Part shown: piece after piece, positions 7,982 through 15,884 of the stretch | Numbering within the stretch: the first letter of the stretch is position 1 | Layout of the letters: every line of letters starts with the position of its first letter | Source of the DNA: Bryobacterales bacterium | GTDB lineage: Bacteria > Acidobacteriota > Terriglobia > Bryobacterales > Bryobacteraceae | NCBI GenBank assembly: GCA_020852755.1 | Contig: JADZAF010000240.1 | Span: 1-42,623 of the forward strand | Length of the DNA: 42,623 bases | Direction: 5' to 3' | The notes under the pieces: generated by a model | Told to the model about the DNA's origin: nothing | Databases searched by the model: none | The model's input: only the letters and a program-made list of their open reading frames with translations | Translations under genes and position numbers: made by a program

Positions 7982-8725
7982 GTGGAGCATTTCACCGCCG
8001 AAGAGATTATCGCCTGGGCGCAGGACCGCTTCGGCCGCCAACTGGCCCTCTCCACCAGTTTCCAGCCTGCCGGCATGGCGGTGCTGGACATGGCCGCCCG
8101 CCGCGGCGGTCCGTTCCGGGTGTTCACGCTGGATACGGGGCGCCTTCCCGAGGAAACGCACCAGATGATGGAGACCGTGCGACGCCGCTACGGCATCGAG
8201 GTCGAGGTCGTGATGCCGGACGCGGCCGAGGTGGAAGCCATGGTGCGGCAGCACGGCTCGAACCTCTTCTACCGCAGTGTGGCCCTGAGGACCCTCTGCT
8301 GCCAGGTGCGAAAGGTGCGGCCGCTGGAGCGCAAGCTGAAGGAGTTCAAAGCCTGGATGGCCGGAATGCGCCGGGACCAGGCGGGTTCCCGGGCCGGGAT
8401 TCCGAAGGTGGATTCGAGCAGCGAGCCGGTGAAGATTCACCCCCTGGCTGACTGGACTCGTGCGCAGGTGGACGACTACCTGAAGCGGCACTCGGTCCCG
8501 GTGCACCCGCTTTACGCCAAGGGCTATGCCAGCATCGGGTGTGAGCCGTGTACCCGGCCCGCCGGCGCCGACGAGGAGGAGAGGGCCGGGCGCTGGTGGT
8601 GGGAGCAGGGAGCGGCCAAGGAGTGCGGCATTCACTTCGAACCGGACGGCACGTCGCGCCGCGCGGTGGATGTTCTGCTGGGGCGGATCCTGAAGCCGGA
8701 AGAGCCAAACCGTGAATACGCATAG
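7982..8725 (+). CDS. cysH: Adenylyl-sulfate (APS) reductase, [4Fe-4S] type
   Basis: A 247-residue CysH-family reductase that reduces adenylyl sulfate to sulfite with thioredoxin in assimilatory sulfate reduction. The four cluster cysteines of the APS-reducing type are present: CC at 106-107 and CEPC at 187-190. So is the catalytic cysteine in KECGIH (Cys215). The nucleotide-binding start LSTSFQPAGMAVLDM and the FTLDTGRLPEET segment are intact. I place the start at GTG 7982 with TTAGGT upstream. An in-frame TTG at 7958 lies inside the predicted -10 box, so it should not be in the mRNA. No sulfate adenylyltransferase or sulfite reductase gene is adjacent. Confidence 0.93.
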   Translation: MEHFTAEEIIAWAQDRFGRQLALSTSFQPAGMAVLDMAARRGGPFRVFTLDTGRLPEETHQMMETVRRRYGIEVEVVMPDAAEVEAMVRQHGSNLFYRSVALRTLCCQVRKVRPLERKLKEFKAWMAGMRRDQAGSRAGIPKVDSSSEPVKIHPLADWTRAQVDDYLKRHSVPVHPLYAKGYASIGCEPCTRPAGADEEERAGRWWWEQGAAKECGIHFEPDGTSRRAVDVLLGRILKPEEPNREYA

Positions 8726-8821
8726 CGGGTTCGCCCCTGGCCGGCCGGCATGCCGGACGGCGCTGCCTCCCGCAACGGGGCATTCGCAATCGTTGCCGCG
8801 ATGCCGCCCTGCCAGGGAGGT

Positions 8822-8845
8822 CTGGAGGAAGCGAGCTTCCTCCAG
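8822..8845. repeat. Perfect 24-base palindrome downstream of cysH
   Basis: CTGGAGGAAGC (8822-8832) and GCTTCCTCCAG (8835-8845) are exact reverse complements around a 2-base centre. In RNA this would fold into a stable hairpin about 97 bases after the cysH stop. There is no U-tract straight after it, so it may be a 3' stabilising or weak termination hairpin, or a protein site. Confidence 0.6.
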
Positions 8846-8850
8846 AGTCC

Positions 8851-8972
8851 TGTTGAAGTGCGAGTTTTGTTGAAGTGTATGTGGACTGCCCGTCCTCCGA
8901 TGGGCCGGAGCCGGCAATTTATTCCCATCGGGAGCCGGCCGAGCGGAGCGCAGCCCGCGTTTCAGATACACT
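8851..8972. repeat. Direct and inverted repeats before the PHP gene
   Basis: The 10-mer TGTTGAAGTG occurs at 8851-8860 and 8868-8877, 17 bases apart. AGTGTAT (8874-8880) is complementary to ATACACT (8966-8972) and encloses a hairpin made of CCGATGGG (8897-8904) and CCCATCGG (8924-8931). This could be paired regulator sites plus a structured leader. No known riboswitch family is recognised. Confidence 0.4.
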
Positions 8973-8999
8973 AACAGCTTCGGGGTTGATTTCCCTCGC

Positions 9000-9830
9000 T
9001 TGATCGACCTGCATACCCATACCGACGAATCCGACGGGTCCTATAGCCCGGCGCGCCTGGTGGCGGAAGCCAAGGCCATCGGGCTGGAGGCGCTGGGCAT
9101 TTGCGATCACGACAACATGGCCGGGTACGACCTGGCGGTGCCCATCGCCCGGGAAGCGGGGCTGGAACTGGTCTGCGGGATCGAGTTGTCGACCAAGTAC
9201 CGCGGCAAGTCGGTTCACCTGCTGGGCTATTTCCTCCATCAGCCTCCCGCGCCGGAGTTCCGGAGCTGGCTGGGGCAAATGCAGGACAGCCGGCGGGACC
9301 GCAATCGCCGCATGGTCGAGCGCCTGCGCGGTTTCGGGATGGAGATCACCATCGCGGAAGTGGAAGCGCGGGGCCGGCGGCAGGCCGGCCGCCCGCACTT
9401 CGCCGCGCTTCTGGTGGAGAAGGGCTACGCCGCTACGGTGCAGCAGGCCTTCGATGAGTACCTGGACGAAGCGGCCCGCGGGTACGTTCAGCGGCTGGAG
9501 CCTACGCTGGAAGAGGCCATAGGGCGGATTCTCAAGGCCGGCGGTTTGCCCTCCCTGGCCCACCCCGTCCGGCTGCTGAACAGCCATCGCGCCTCGCTGG
9601 ATGCAATGCTGCGCGAGTTCTGCGACATGGGGCTCAAGGCCCTGGAGGTCTACCACTACGACCACTCTCCGGCGCAGGCCGACGAGTTTCGGGTGCTGGC
9701 GGACCGGTACGGGCTGGCGGTGACGGGCGGGTCGGACTTCCACGGCGACACCAAGCCTTCAGTGAGGCTGGGCTGGAGCCAGCAGGGCACACAGAGAATC
9801 CCGCGGGAAGTACTCGACCGCTTACGGTGA
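9000..9830 (+). CDS. PHP-domain phosphoesterase (RNase AM / nucleoside 3',5'-bisphosphate phosphatase type)
   Basis: A 276-residue protein with the PHP metal-dependent phosphoesterase fold. The N-terminal metal motif is IDLHTHTDESDGSYSP, followed by ICDHDNMAGY, CGIELSTKY (the Glu ligand), SLAHPVRL and the C-terminal GGSDFHGD; together these supply the expected His, Asp and Glu ligands. The closest known activity is that of YciV/RNase AM proteins, which remove phosphate from 3',5'-nucleoside bisphosphates and trim RNA 5' ends; that assignment is by family. The start is TTG at 9000, which puts the conserved IDLHTHT at the very N-terminus; the ribosome binding site is weak. The stop overlaps the convergent ygfZ-type gene by 9 bases. 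Confidence 0.85.
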   Translation: MIDLHTHTDESDGSYSPARLVAEAKAIGLEALGICDHDNMAGYDLAVPIAREAGLELVCGIELSTKYRGKSVHLLGYFLHQPPAPEFRSWLGQMQDSRRDRNRRMVERLRGFGMEITIAEVEARGRRQAGRPHFAALLVEKGYAATVQQAFDEYLDEAARGYVQRLEPTLEEAIGRILKAGGLPSLAHPVRLLNSHRASLDAMLREFCDMGLKALEVYHYDHSPAQADEFRVLADRYGLAVTGGSDFHGDTKPSVRLGWSQQGTQRIPREVLDRLR

Positions 9831-10736
9831 GTAGGGCGGCCGCACTTCGGCCTTGCGGCCTTCACATCGCAGGACGGCGCCCGGCTGCGCATTCTCCCTG
9901 CGGACGTAACCGAGAGCCATCACGGCTTTTTCCGCGGGCGAGCAGGCCGCCGAGGTAATCTTTCCGGTCTCCGTCTCGCCGGCCATGAGCGCGGCGCCGG
10001 CGGCGGGCGGTGTGGCGCCTTCGATGCGCAAGCCGGCCAGCAGCCGGTTGACCATGCCGCGGGAACGCACGCGCTCGACGATCTCCTGGCCCGTGTAGCA
10101 GCCTTTGTTGAAGTGAACGGCATAGAGCTGCTGGGTTTCGTGGACCAGGGAGGTATCGAAGATGTCCTCTCCGTAGCGGGGCTTGCCGTGCTCCAGGCGG
10201 ACCGCCCGCACGTCGTCCGGGCCGGCGGCGCCGCATCCGGCCTCTTCCAAACGCGCCACGGTTTCGTCCTTGCTCCCGCGCTCCAGGAAAATCCGGAAAC
10301 CGGGAGCGCCCGTGGCGTTCAGCCGCGCTACCCTGCCCCGATTCGTCTCCAGATGCGAGAACGGGGACTCGGGCACGGGTAAACCGGCGCGCTGCAAAAC
10401 CTCGCCGGCCAGGGGTCCCTCGACGGACAACACCGCCATGCGGGAGGTGAGATCCTCGAGGCTCACGTCGTCGGCGATGATGTAGTGGTCGATGTGCGCC
10501 AGAACACGATCCCGCGTTTCCGGTTCGGTATCGAGCAGGACGCGGTCTTCGGCCACCAGCACGTTCAGGTCGGACTGTATGCGGCCTTGCGGATTGAGAA
10601 GGAAGGCGTAGCAGCCCTGGCCGGGCTGCAGCTGCTGGATGTGGTTGGTGGTGAGCGCGTGCAGGAGGCGGACCCGGTCCTCGCCCGTGGCGGCAATTAC
10701 TCCGCGCCCGGTCAGATCGAACCATGCCGCGCTCAT
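9822..10736 (-). CDS. ygfZ: YgfZ/GcvT-domain folate-binding protein
   Basis: A 304-residue protein of the tetrahydrofolate-binding YgfZ group (IbaG/IBA57 side of the GcvT fold), which helps [4Fe-4S] cluster assembly and repair. The diagnostic KGCYTGQEIVER is present, with its essential Cys, preceded by ALTTNHIQQLQPGQGCYAFLLNPQGR in the folate-binding lobe. The ATG at 10736 (MSAAWFDLTGRG) is preferred because GAGGGG lies 6 bases upstream; an ATG at 10760 is possible, and the longer reading from 10838 is not supported. It may serve the Fe-S enzymes encoded nearby (CysH and the aldo/keto reductases), but that link is inferred. Confidence 0.9.
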   Translation of the reverse strand: MSAAWFDLTGRGVIAATGEDRVRLLHALTTNHIQQLQPGQGCYAFLLNPQGRIQSDLNVLVAEDRVLLDTEPETRDRVLAHIDHYIIADDVSLEDLTSRMAVLSVEGPLAGEVLQRAGLPVPESPFSHLETNRGRVARLNATGAPGFRIFLERGSKDETVARLEEAGCGAAGPDDVRAVRLEHGKPRYGEDIFDTSLVHETQQLYAVHFNKGCYTGQEIVERVRSRGMVNRLLAGLRIEGATPPAAGAALMAGETETGKITSAACSPAEKAVMALGYVRRENAQPGAVLRCEGRKAEVRPPYSP

Positions 10737-10926
10737 ACGGAGCCCCTCGTAGCCGGTCATTGATTCCAGTCTAGCCCGAAGTTCCGCACGGAGTGGGAAC
10801 GTCGCTGCGATCGGGCCGGAACAGGAGGGAACGCGCAACGCTCCTTGCGGTCGCGGCGCGGGGCCGGGTTCTTCGAGTCTCCTCAGCTTTGGCTGGCCGC
10901 AGGCGGTGCGGCCGGAAGGCGGCGAG

Positions 10927-10957
10927 GTGACACTCGGGTCCGGCTCGACAGTACAAT
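10927..10957 (+). promoter_or_regulatory. Predicted promoter giving a leaderless mRNA
   Basis: GTGACA (10927-10932) and TACAAT (10952-10957) are separated by 19 bases. The start of transcription would fall at about 10963-10964, on the doubled ATG of the next gene, which has no ribosome binding site. Confidence 0.4.
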
Positions 10958-10960
10958 CGG

Positions 10961-11596
10961 ATGATGCTCCACGAGATCATTCCGGTGGGACCGCTGCAGT
11001 GCAATTGCTCGATCTTCGGCGATGAGGCGACGCGCCAGGCGATGGTAGTGGATCCGGGGGACGAGATCGACCGCATCCTGGCCGTGCTCGAACGGCACGC
11101 GCTCACGGTTACGTCCATCGTCGTGACCCACGCTCACATCGACCACATCGGCGGCGCACAGAAGCTGAAGGCCGCCACCGGAGCGCCGGTCTACATGAAC
11201 CTGGCCGATGAAGAGCTGGTAAAGCATTTAGACGCGCAGGCAGCCTGGCTGGGCCTGCGGACGCCCGAGCGGCCTGCCATCGACGTGCCCGCCCGTGACG
11301 GAGACGTGCTGCGGCTGGGAGAGGCCGTTATCGATGTGTTGCACACGCCGGGACACACTCAAGGCAGCATCAGCCTGTGGATTCCTTCCGAACGGAAAGT
11401 CGTGGCCGGAGATACCCTGTTCCGGGACAGTATCGGGCGAACCGATCTGCCCGGCGGCGACGGCAGGCAGATCCTCCGCTCGATTCGCGAGAAACTGCTG
11501 GCTCTGCCGGAAGACGCCCAGGTCGTCCCCGGCCACGGGGAAAGCACCAGTATCGGACGGGAGAAGCAATTTAACTACTTCTTGCAGGGACTGTAG
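10961..11596 (+). CDS. Metallo-beta-lactamase-fold hydrolase, glyoxalase II-like
   Basis: A 211-residue cytoplasmic hydrolase with the canonical binuclear motif THAHIDHIGG (HxHxDH), then HTPGHTQGS, AGDTLFRDSIGRTDLPGGD and VPGHGEST. This layout matches the short YcbL-type hydroxyacylglutathione hydrolase-like group, which acts on thioesters. The glutathione-binding C-terminal extension of true glyoxalase II is absent, so the physiological substrate is uncertain. Two ATG codons are in tandem (10961 and 10964). No Shine-Dalgarno sequence precedes them, and a predicted -10 box ends 4 bases upstream, suggesting leaderless translation. The gene is convergent with the DUF4142 gene, with a 20-base gap. 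Confidence 0.9.
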   Translation: MMLHEIIPVGPLQCNCSIFGDEATRQAMVVDPGDEIDRILAVLERHALTVTSIVVTHAHIDHIGGAQKLKAATGAPVYMNLADEELVKHLDAQAAWLGLRTPERPAIDVPARDGDVLRLGEAVIDVLHTPGHTQGSISLWIPSERKVVAGDTLFRDSIGRTDLPGGDGRQILRSIREKLLALPEDAQVVPGHGESTSIGREKQFNYFLQGL

Positions 11597-11616
11597 AGCG
11601 GCGCTTCAGCAGAGCC

Positions 11617-12174
11617 TCACCGCGAGCGGCTGCCGGAAGTCTTCTGGATGTCGCCCTGAATGCTGGTAGCCATATTCAGGTGCTCCCGCAGCGCGGGCAG
11701 GGTGTTGGAAGCGTAATTCTTCACATCCTCTCCGGTTCCGCGATTGGCCTGACGCTCGAACAGGGCGATGTCCTGCTTGTGGTCCCTGATCATGTGCTGG
11801 ATGTAAGCCCGGTCGAACTCCTCACCCGAGAGTTTCGAGAAGCGGTCGATGTGAGACTGGTGTTTCGAATCCAACTGATCGGGCAAGTTGATGTTCTCGC
11901 GCCCCGCAATCTCCCGCAGCCGGGTGAGCGCCTGGGTGTGATCCTGCTCCAGGCGCTGGGCATAGTCTTTCACCGCCTGGCTGGAAGCGCGCTGCTGGGC
12001 GATCCCGGCCAGGCGCATCTCGGCCATATGGCTCATGGCCGCCTTCTGGACGAAACGCTGGTCCGTCATGGCGCCCGTCTTGCCCGGCTTGTCCTTGTCG
12101 CCGGCAAAGGCCCCGCATGGAACCAGCAACCCGGCCGTCAGCACGGCCAGTGCAAGTCTGGATTGGTTGGTCAT
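11617..12174 (-). CDS. DUF4142 ferritin-like periplasmic protein
   Basis: A 185-residue protein. It has a clear signal peptide (MTNQSRLALAVLTAGLLVPC with cleavage near AFA-GD) followed by a four-helix DUF4142 domain: TDQRFVQKAAMSHMAEMRLAG, VKDYAQRLEQDHTQALTRL, YIQHMIRDHKQDIALFE and a last helix with LPALREHLNMA. The regularly placed His and Glu residues recall ferritin-like bundles, but the family's function is not established; it is often linked to stress. The start at 12174 is fixed by the GGGAGGTGG site and the signal peptide; a longer reading to 12282 runs into the preceding gene's tail. Ninety-four bases separate it from the aminotransferase upstream. Confidence 0.9.
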   Translation of the reverse strand: MTNQSRLALAVLTAGLLVPCGAFAGDKDKPGKTGAMTDQRFVQKAAMSHMAEMRLAGIAQQRASSQAVKDYAQRLEQDHTQALTRLREIAGRENINLPDQLDSKHQSHIDRFSKLSGEEFDRAYIQHMIRDHKQDIALFERQANRGTGEDVKNYASNTLPALREHLNMATSIQGDIQKTSGSRSR

Positions 12175-12268
12175 GGAAATCCACCTCCCAGGGGAGAACG
12201 GAGCAGCTTGCGCTCCTTTGTGAGCCGCGCCACGGGCGGCCGGGACCCGGCGAAATCCGCCTGACGCC

Positions 12269-13441
12269 TCAGCCGGCTGCAACGTGGGCCAGAATCCGCT
12301 CCACCCCGCGCCGGAAGATGTCAGGAGGCGTGAGCAGGCTCAGCACCAGGAACGCTTCCGAGTCGAAGTCGTAGAAATAACCGGGTTGGACGAGCACACT
12401 GTCAAGCTCCAGCAGTTCCAGCGCCCATTCCTCCTCGCCGCGGGTGCGGGGCAGGCGCAGGATGGCGTACCAACCGCCCTCGACCGGGAGTACCTGGCAG
12501 GGGCATTCCATCCCCACTTGTGAGCGGAGCCAGGCAAGGTTGGCGCGGATTCGCGCCAGAATGCGGGGGCGCATCACTTCGCCGGCGGCCAGCAGGCCGG
12601 GCAGCGCCAGATGCACGGGCGTGGAAACCGAAAGATAGGTGTCCGCCACCAGTTCCAGCCGCTCTATTGCGGCTCGCTGGAACGGCGGCGGCCCGGCCAC
12701 AACGATCCAGCCGAGTTTCATCTGGGGCAGCGCGGACACTTTGGAGAGCCCGCTCAGGCAGAAGGCAGGGGCCTCCCGGACGTCCGCCAGGCTGGAGGCG
12801 CGGGCCGGATCGGGATCGAAGGCGAAATCGGAGAAGACCTCGTCGCCGATCAACGGGATTCCCCGCTCGGCGGCCACGGACACGAGGCTTTCCAGTTCGC
12901 TGCGCTTGATGAAGGAGCCGGTCGGGTTATTGGGGTTCACCAGGAGGATCGCCCGCGTGCGCGGGGTGATGGCATCCCGGAGCATGTCGAAATCCAGCCA
13001 CCAGCCGCCATGGTAGGCCAGCGGGTAGTACGAGATCCGGACGGACTCCAGGCGGGCCAGGAAGTCGAACAGGGGGTAGGAGGGGCGGGGGACCAGGATC
13101 TCGTCGCCGGGACTGGCCAGCACCTTGAACAGGAAGGCGTAGGATTCGCTGGTGCTGGCGGTGAGGAGCACCTGCTCGGGCGCCACCCGGCAAGCCCGCT
13201 CTGCGTAGTAGCGGGAAACTGCCTCCCGGGCCTCCGGAGAGCCGGCAGGTGTGGGATGGTACTCCAGCATACGCGGGTTCCTGAAGGCGCCCAGAATCGC
13301 GTCCACCGGGTAGTCCAGGCCCGCCCGCGTGGGGTTGGATTCGGTGAGATCCAGCAGCTCCGCGCCCGATTTTCGGAGGGCGGCGGCCATCCGAGCCAGG
13401 CGGTTCGGAGCGAGGTCCCAATCCAGGCGGGAGGAGAACAG
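12269..13441 (-). CDS. Class I/II PLP-dependent aminotransferase, apparently starting at CTG
   Basis: A 390-residue aminotransferase. Fold type I motifs: the N-terminal substrate segment LDLTESNPTRAGL, NPNNPTGSF, DEVFSDFAF, and SGLSKVSALPQMKLGWI, where the first Lys is the likely PLP lysine. The amino acid substrate cannot be read from the sequence. The first in-frame ATG is at 13390, but the family-like start FSSRLDWDLAPNRLA lies upstream of it. In that frame there is no ATG, GTG or TTG. There is a CTG at 13441 placed 6 bases after a perfect GGAGG, which lies in the 3' end of the upstream membrane-protein gene. I therefore call a CTG start with translational coupling. If only the ATG is used, the protein is 373 residues and loses the conserved start. 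Confidence 0.88.
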   Translation of the reverse strand: MFSSRLDWDLAPNRLARMAAALRKSGAELLDLTESNPTRAGLDYPVDAILGAFRNPRMLEYHPTPAGSPEAREAVSRYYAERACRVAPEQVLLTASTSESYAFLFKVLASPGDEILVPRPSYPLFDFLARLESVRISYYPLAYHGGWWLDFDMLRDAITPRTRAILLVNPNNPTGSFIKRSELESLVSVAAERGIPLIGDEVFSDFAFDPDPARASSLADVREAPAFCLSGLSKVSALPQMKLGWIVVAGPPPFQRAAIERLELVADTYLSVSTPVHLALPGLLAAGEVMRPRILARIRANLAWLRSQVGMECPCQVLPVEGGWYAILRLPRTRGEEEWALELLELDSVLVQPGYFYDFDSEAFLVLSLLTPPDIFRRGVERILAHVAAG

Positions 13442-13442
13442 A

Positions 13443-13817
13443 TCAGGCCTCCGGACGAGACCGCCGCGCCAGAACGAAGGACCGCACGCAAAGCGCCACG
13501 AAAACTCCCGTGAGTGCGGCCATCAGGGACTGCGCCAGCACCGCCGCGGGCCGGGCCACCGGCTGGCCGCCGAGCAGGGCAGGGAGTTTTAGAAGGCCGG
13601 GCAGGGATCCCAGGAAACCGATCAATCCGACCACGACGGCGATGTGCATGGCGAGTTTCCGTCTGGCCGGGTCGCGGGCCACCAGGCCGAGCAGCAGGAG
13701 GACCAATCCCAGGGCGGCCGGGATGAGCGCGGTGAGACTGGCGCCGCCCGAGGCGGCGTACCCGGCCACACCGAGGACGAGGAGCAGAATGCCGAAACCC
13801 AGGGTCGTGTTAGCCAT
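13443..13817 (-). CDS. Small four-helix membrane protein, function unknown
   Basis: A 124-residue hydrophobic protein with four predicted membrane segments (about 6-22, 27-46, 56-76 and 92-115) and a basic cytoplasmic tail. I do not recognise a functional family; the helix pattern and Gly-rich first half recall small conserved membrane proteins. Its stop lies one base before the CTG start of the aminotransferase, and its last codons carry that gene's ribosome binding site, so the two are coupled. A TAGAAT -10-like box at 13829-13824 would start transcription at about the ATG itself, suggesting a leaderless message. Confidence 0.72.
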   Translation of the reverse strand: MANTTLGFGILLLVLGVAGYAASGGASLTALIPAALGLVLLLLGLVARDPARRKLAMHIAVVVGLIGFLGSLPGLLKLPALLGGQPVARPAAVLAQSLMAALTGVFVALCVRSFVLARRSRPEA

Positions 13818-13932
13818 AACCTGATTCTAGTGGAACCGGCGCACGGCTGCTCCGCCAGGTTCCCCGCGACACCCGCAAGCGCAACGGTTCCCCGCCTCCG
13901 CCATCGGATGTTCCCGCGGGATGTTCCTGCGG

Positions 13933-13961
13933 TTGACAACGCAATTCTACTTGGCTATAGT
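13933..13961 (+). promoter_or_regulatory. Near-consensus sigma-70 promoter of rpsA
   Basis: TTGACA (13933-13938), exactly 17 bases, then TATAGT (13956-13961). This is the best promoter match in the window and fits a highly expressed ribosomal gene. Transcription should start near 13968. Confidence 0.75.
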
Positions 13962-14005
13962 GCTAAAATACTGAAGATCAATGGCTTGTTGGTCAATCGG
14001 CGACA

Positions 14006-14042
14006 CGAGTTTCCGGGGGTCCAGATCCAGATCGAGTTTCCG
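14006..14042 (+). repeat. Short direct repeats in the rpsA leader
   Basis: CGAGTTTCCG occurs at 14006-14015 and again at 14033-14042, and between them CCAGAT is repeated in tandem (14021-14032). S1 represses its own mRNA in Gammaproteobacteria by binding the leader. The repeats may mark such a site here, but that is inferred. Confidence 0.35.
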
Positions 14043-14128
14043 CAGTCCTGTCGTGCTGACTCCGCAGTTCCCGCCCCGCGCGATCGATTCACAGCCAACG
14101 CTACTCAGTCACCCTGGAGGTTTAGGGA

Positions 14129-15856
14129 ATGGCCGTCAACCAGGAAAATGGGCAACGAGACCGCCAAGCGCGGGCGAGCGAAGAGGATTATGAGCATCTC
14201 TTAGAGGACTATACGCATTTCGCGCCGCCGGCCGAAGGTGAGGTCCTGGAAGGACGAGTCCTGTCGGTTACCTCCAAGGAAGTCATCGTCGATTTTGGCT
14301 ATAAGTCCGAAGGTCTGGTTCCCATTCAGGAGTTCCTTTCGCCGGAAGGCGAGCCGCTGGTGAAGCGCGGCGACGTGGTGGACGTGATGATCGACCGCCA
14401 CGGCGAGCAGGTTGAAGGCTACGTCCTGCTCTCGCATCTGAAAGCGGCCCGCATCCGGGTGTGGGAGAACCTGGAGAAGGCTTTCCGCGAGCAATTGACG
14501 ATTTCCGGCCGGGTTCTCTCGCGGGTCAAGGGCGGCCTGGCGGTGGACGTTGGAGTGAAGGCCTTTATGCCGGGCTCGCAGGCCGATTCCCGTCCGGTCC
14601 ACAACCTGGACGTCTACATCGGCCAGGATATCCCGGTCAAGCTCGTGAAGTTGAACCGCCGCCGCGGCAACGTCGTGGTCTCGCGCAAAGCGGCGATTGA
14701 AGAGGAAGCCGCCGAGCGGAAGTCGGCCACCCTGCACCATCTGGAGGAAGGCGCCATCGTGACGGGCGTGGTCAAGAACCTGACCGAATACGGCGCCTTC
14801 GTGGACCTGGGAGGCATCGACGGGCTGCTGCACGTCACCGACATGTCGCATGCCCGGGTTGCGCACCCCAGCGAAGCGGTCCACGTGGGCGACGAGATCA
14901 CGGTCAAAGTGTTGAAGTTCGACCGGACCAAGGAACGTGTCTCGCTGGGTCTGAAGCAGCTCGAACCCGACCCCTGGCTGACGGCGGCGGAACGCTATCC
15001 GGCACACAGCCGGGTGGTTGGGAGGGTGGTGAACGTAACCGATTACGGCGCCTTCGTCGAACTGGAGCCGGGCGTCGAGGGATTGATTCACGTGAGCGAA
15101 ATGACCTGGTCGCGCCGCATGAAGCATCCTTCCAAGGTTGTGAAGCCCGGCGACCAGGTGGAGGCGGTCGTGTTGGAGGTGCAGCCCAAGGACCGGCGCA
15201 TCTCGCTGGGGCTGAAGCAGTTGGAACCGAACCCGTGGACGACCATCGATCAGCGCTACAGCGTGGGTTCGGTGGTTGAAGGCCGGGTCCGGAATATGAC
15301 CGATTTCGGCGCTTTCGTGGAGATCGAAGAGGGCATCGACGGGCTCGTGCACGTATCTGACCTGTCCTGGACCAAGCGGGTAAAGCACCCTTCCGAAGTG
15401 CTCAAGAAGGGACAGCTGGTGCAGGCGGTGATCCTCAATATCGATTCCAAGGGGCACCGCCTTTCGCTGGGTATCAAGCAGCTGCAGCCGGATGCCTGGG
15501 AGCTGTACTTCCAGACTCACCAGCCGGGCGACCAGGTGCGCGGCCGGGTCTGCCGCCTGGCGAGTTTCGGCGCCTTTGTCGAGCTGGCCGAGGGAGTGGA
15601 AGGCCTGTGCCACAACTCGGAGATGTCGCCGCCGGCGGGGCGCTCGGGCGAGCCGCCCCTGGAAGTGGGCGGCGAGTACGAATTCAAGATCATCAAGATG
15701 AACGAGGCCGAGAAGAAGATCGGACTCAGCCAGCGCGCGCTGGCCGACGATGAGGAGAAGACCCGGTTGGCCGATTATCAGCGCCAGGCGGCCGCGGCCA
15801 CTACCACCATCGAGGAGGTCATGAGCCTCCGGGAGCGAGGCCAGGAGAATTCCTGA
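14129..15856 (+). CDS. rpsA: 30S ribosomal protein S1
   Basis: A 575-residue protein with six S1 RNA-binding domains, at roughly 37-104, 122-185, 205-275, 292-360, 377-447 and 464-535. Repeats 3 to 5 show the classic pattern (for example DYGAFVELEPGVEGLIHVSE and DFGAFVEIEEGIDGLVHVSD). Domains 1 and 2 are the divergent ribosome-docking type (GYKSEGLVPIQEF, VDVGVKAFMPGSQ). S1 brings mRNA to the 30S subunit. The ATG at 14129 follows GGAGG by 8 bases. An HU gene follows it, echoing the rpsA-ihfB order of Proteobacteria. Confidence 0.97.
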   Translation: MAVNQENGQRDRQARASEEDYEHLLEDYTHFAPPAEGEVLEGRVLSVTSKEVIVDFGYKSEGLVPIQEFLSPEGEPLVKRGDVVDVMIDRHGEQVEGYVLLSHLKAARIRVWENLEKAFREQLTISGRVLSRVKGGLAVDVGVKAFMPGSQADSRPVHNLDVYIGQDIPVKLVKLNRRRGNVVVSRKAAIEEEAAERKSATLHHLEEGAIVTGVVKNLTEYGAFVDLGGIDGLLHVTDMSHARVAHPSEAVHVGDEITVKVLKFDRTKERVSLGLKQLEPDPWLTAAERYPAHSRVVGRVVNVTDYGAFVELEPGVEGLIHVSEMTWSRRMKHPSKVVKPGDQVEAVVLEVQPKDRRISLGLKQLEPNPWTTIDQRYSVGSVVEGRVRNMTDFGAFVEIEEGIDGLVHVSDLSWTKRVKHPSEVLKKGQLVQAVILNIDSKGHRLSLGIKQLQPDAWELYFQTHQPGDQVRGRVCRLASFGAFVELAEGVEGLCHNSEMSPPAGRSGEPPLEVGGEYEFKIIKMNEAEKKIGLSQRALADDEEKTRLADYQRQAAAATTTIEEVMSLRERGQENS

Positions 15857-15884
15857 CCGGCGCTTTGAATCGGGAACAAGGAGA

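Larger units (their letters stand above)
13818..14128. other. Intergenic region holding the rpsA promoter and leader
   Basis: A 311-base gap between divergent genes. It contains the strong rpsA promoter (13933-13961), a leader of about 160 bases with short direct repeats, and the GGAGG ribosome binding site at 14116-14120. Leftward, a -10-like box for the membrane protein lies at 13824-13829. An open frame through this DNA carries no recognisable protein. Confidence 0.6.

Noticed and set aside
13644..14204. 186-residue frame through the rpsA leader
   Set aside because: It crosses the rpsA promoter and start in another frame and resembles no protein.
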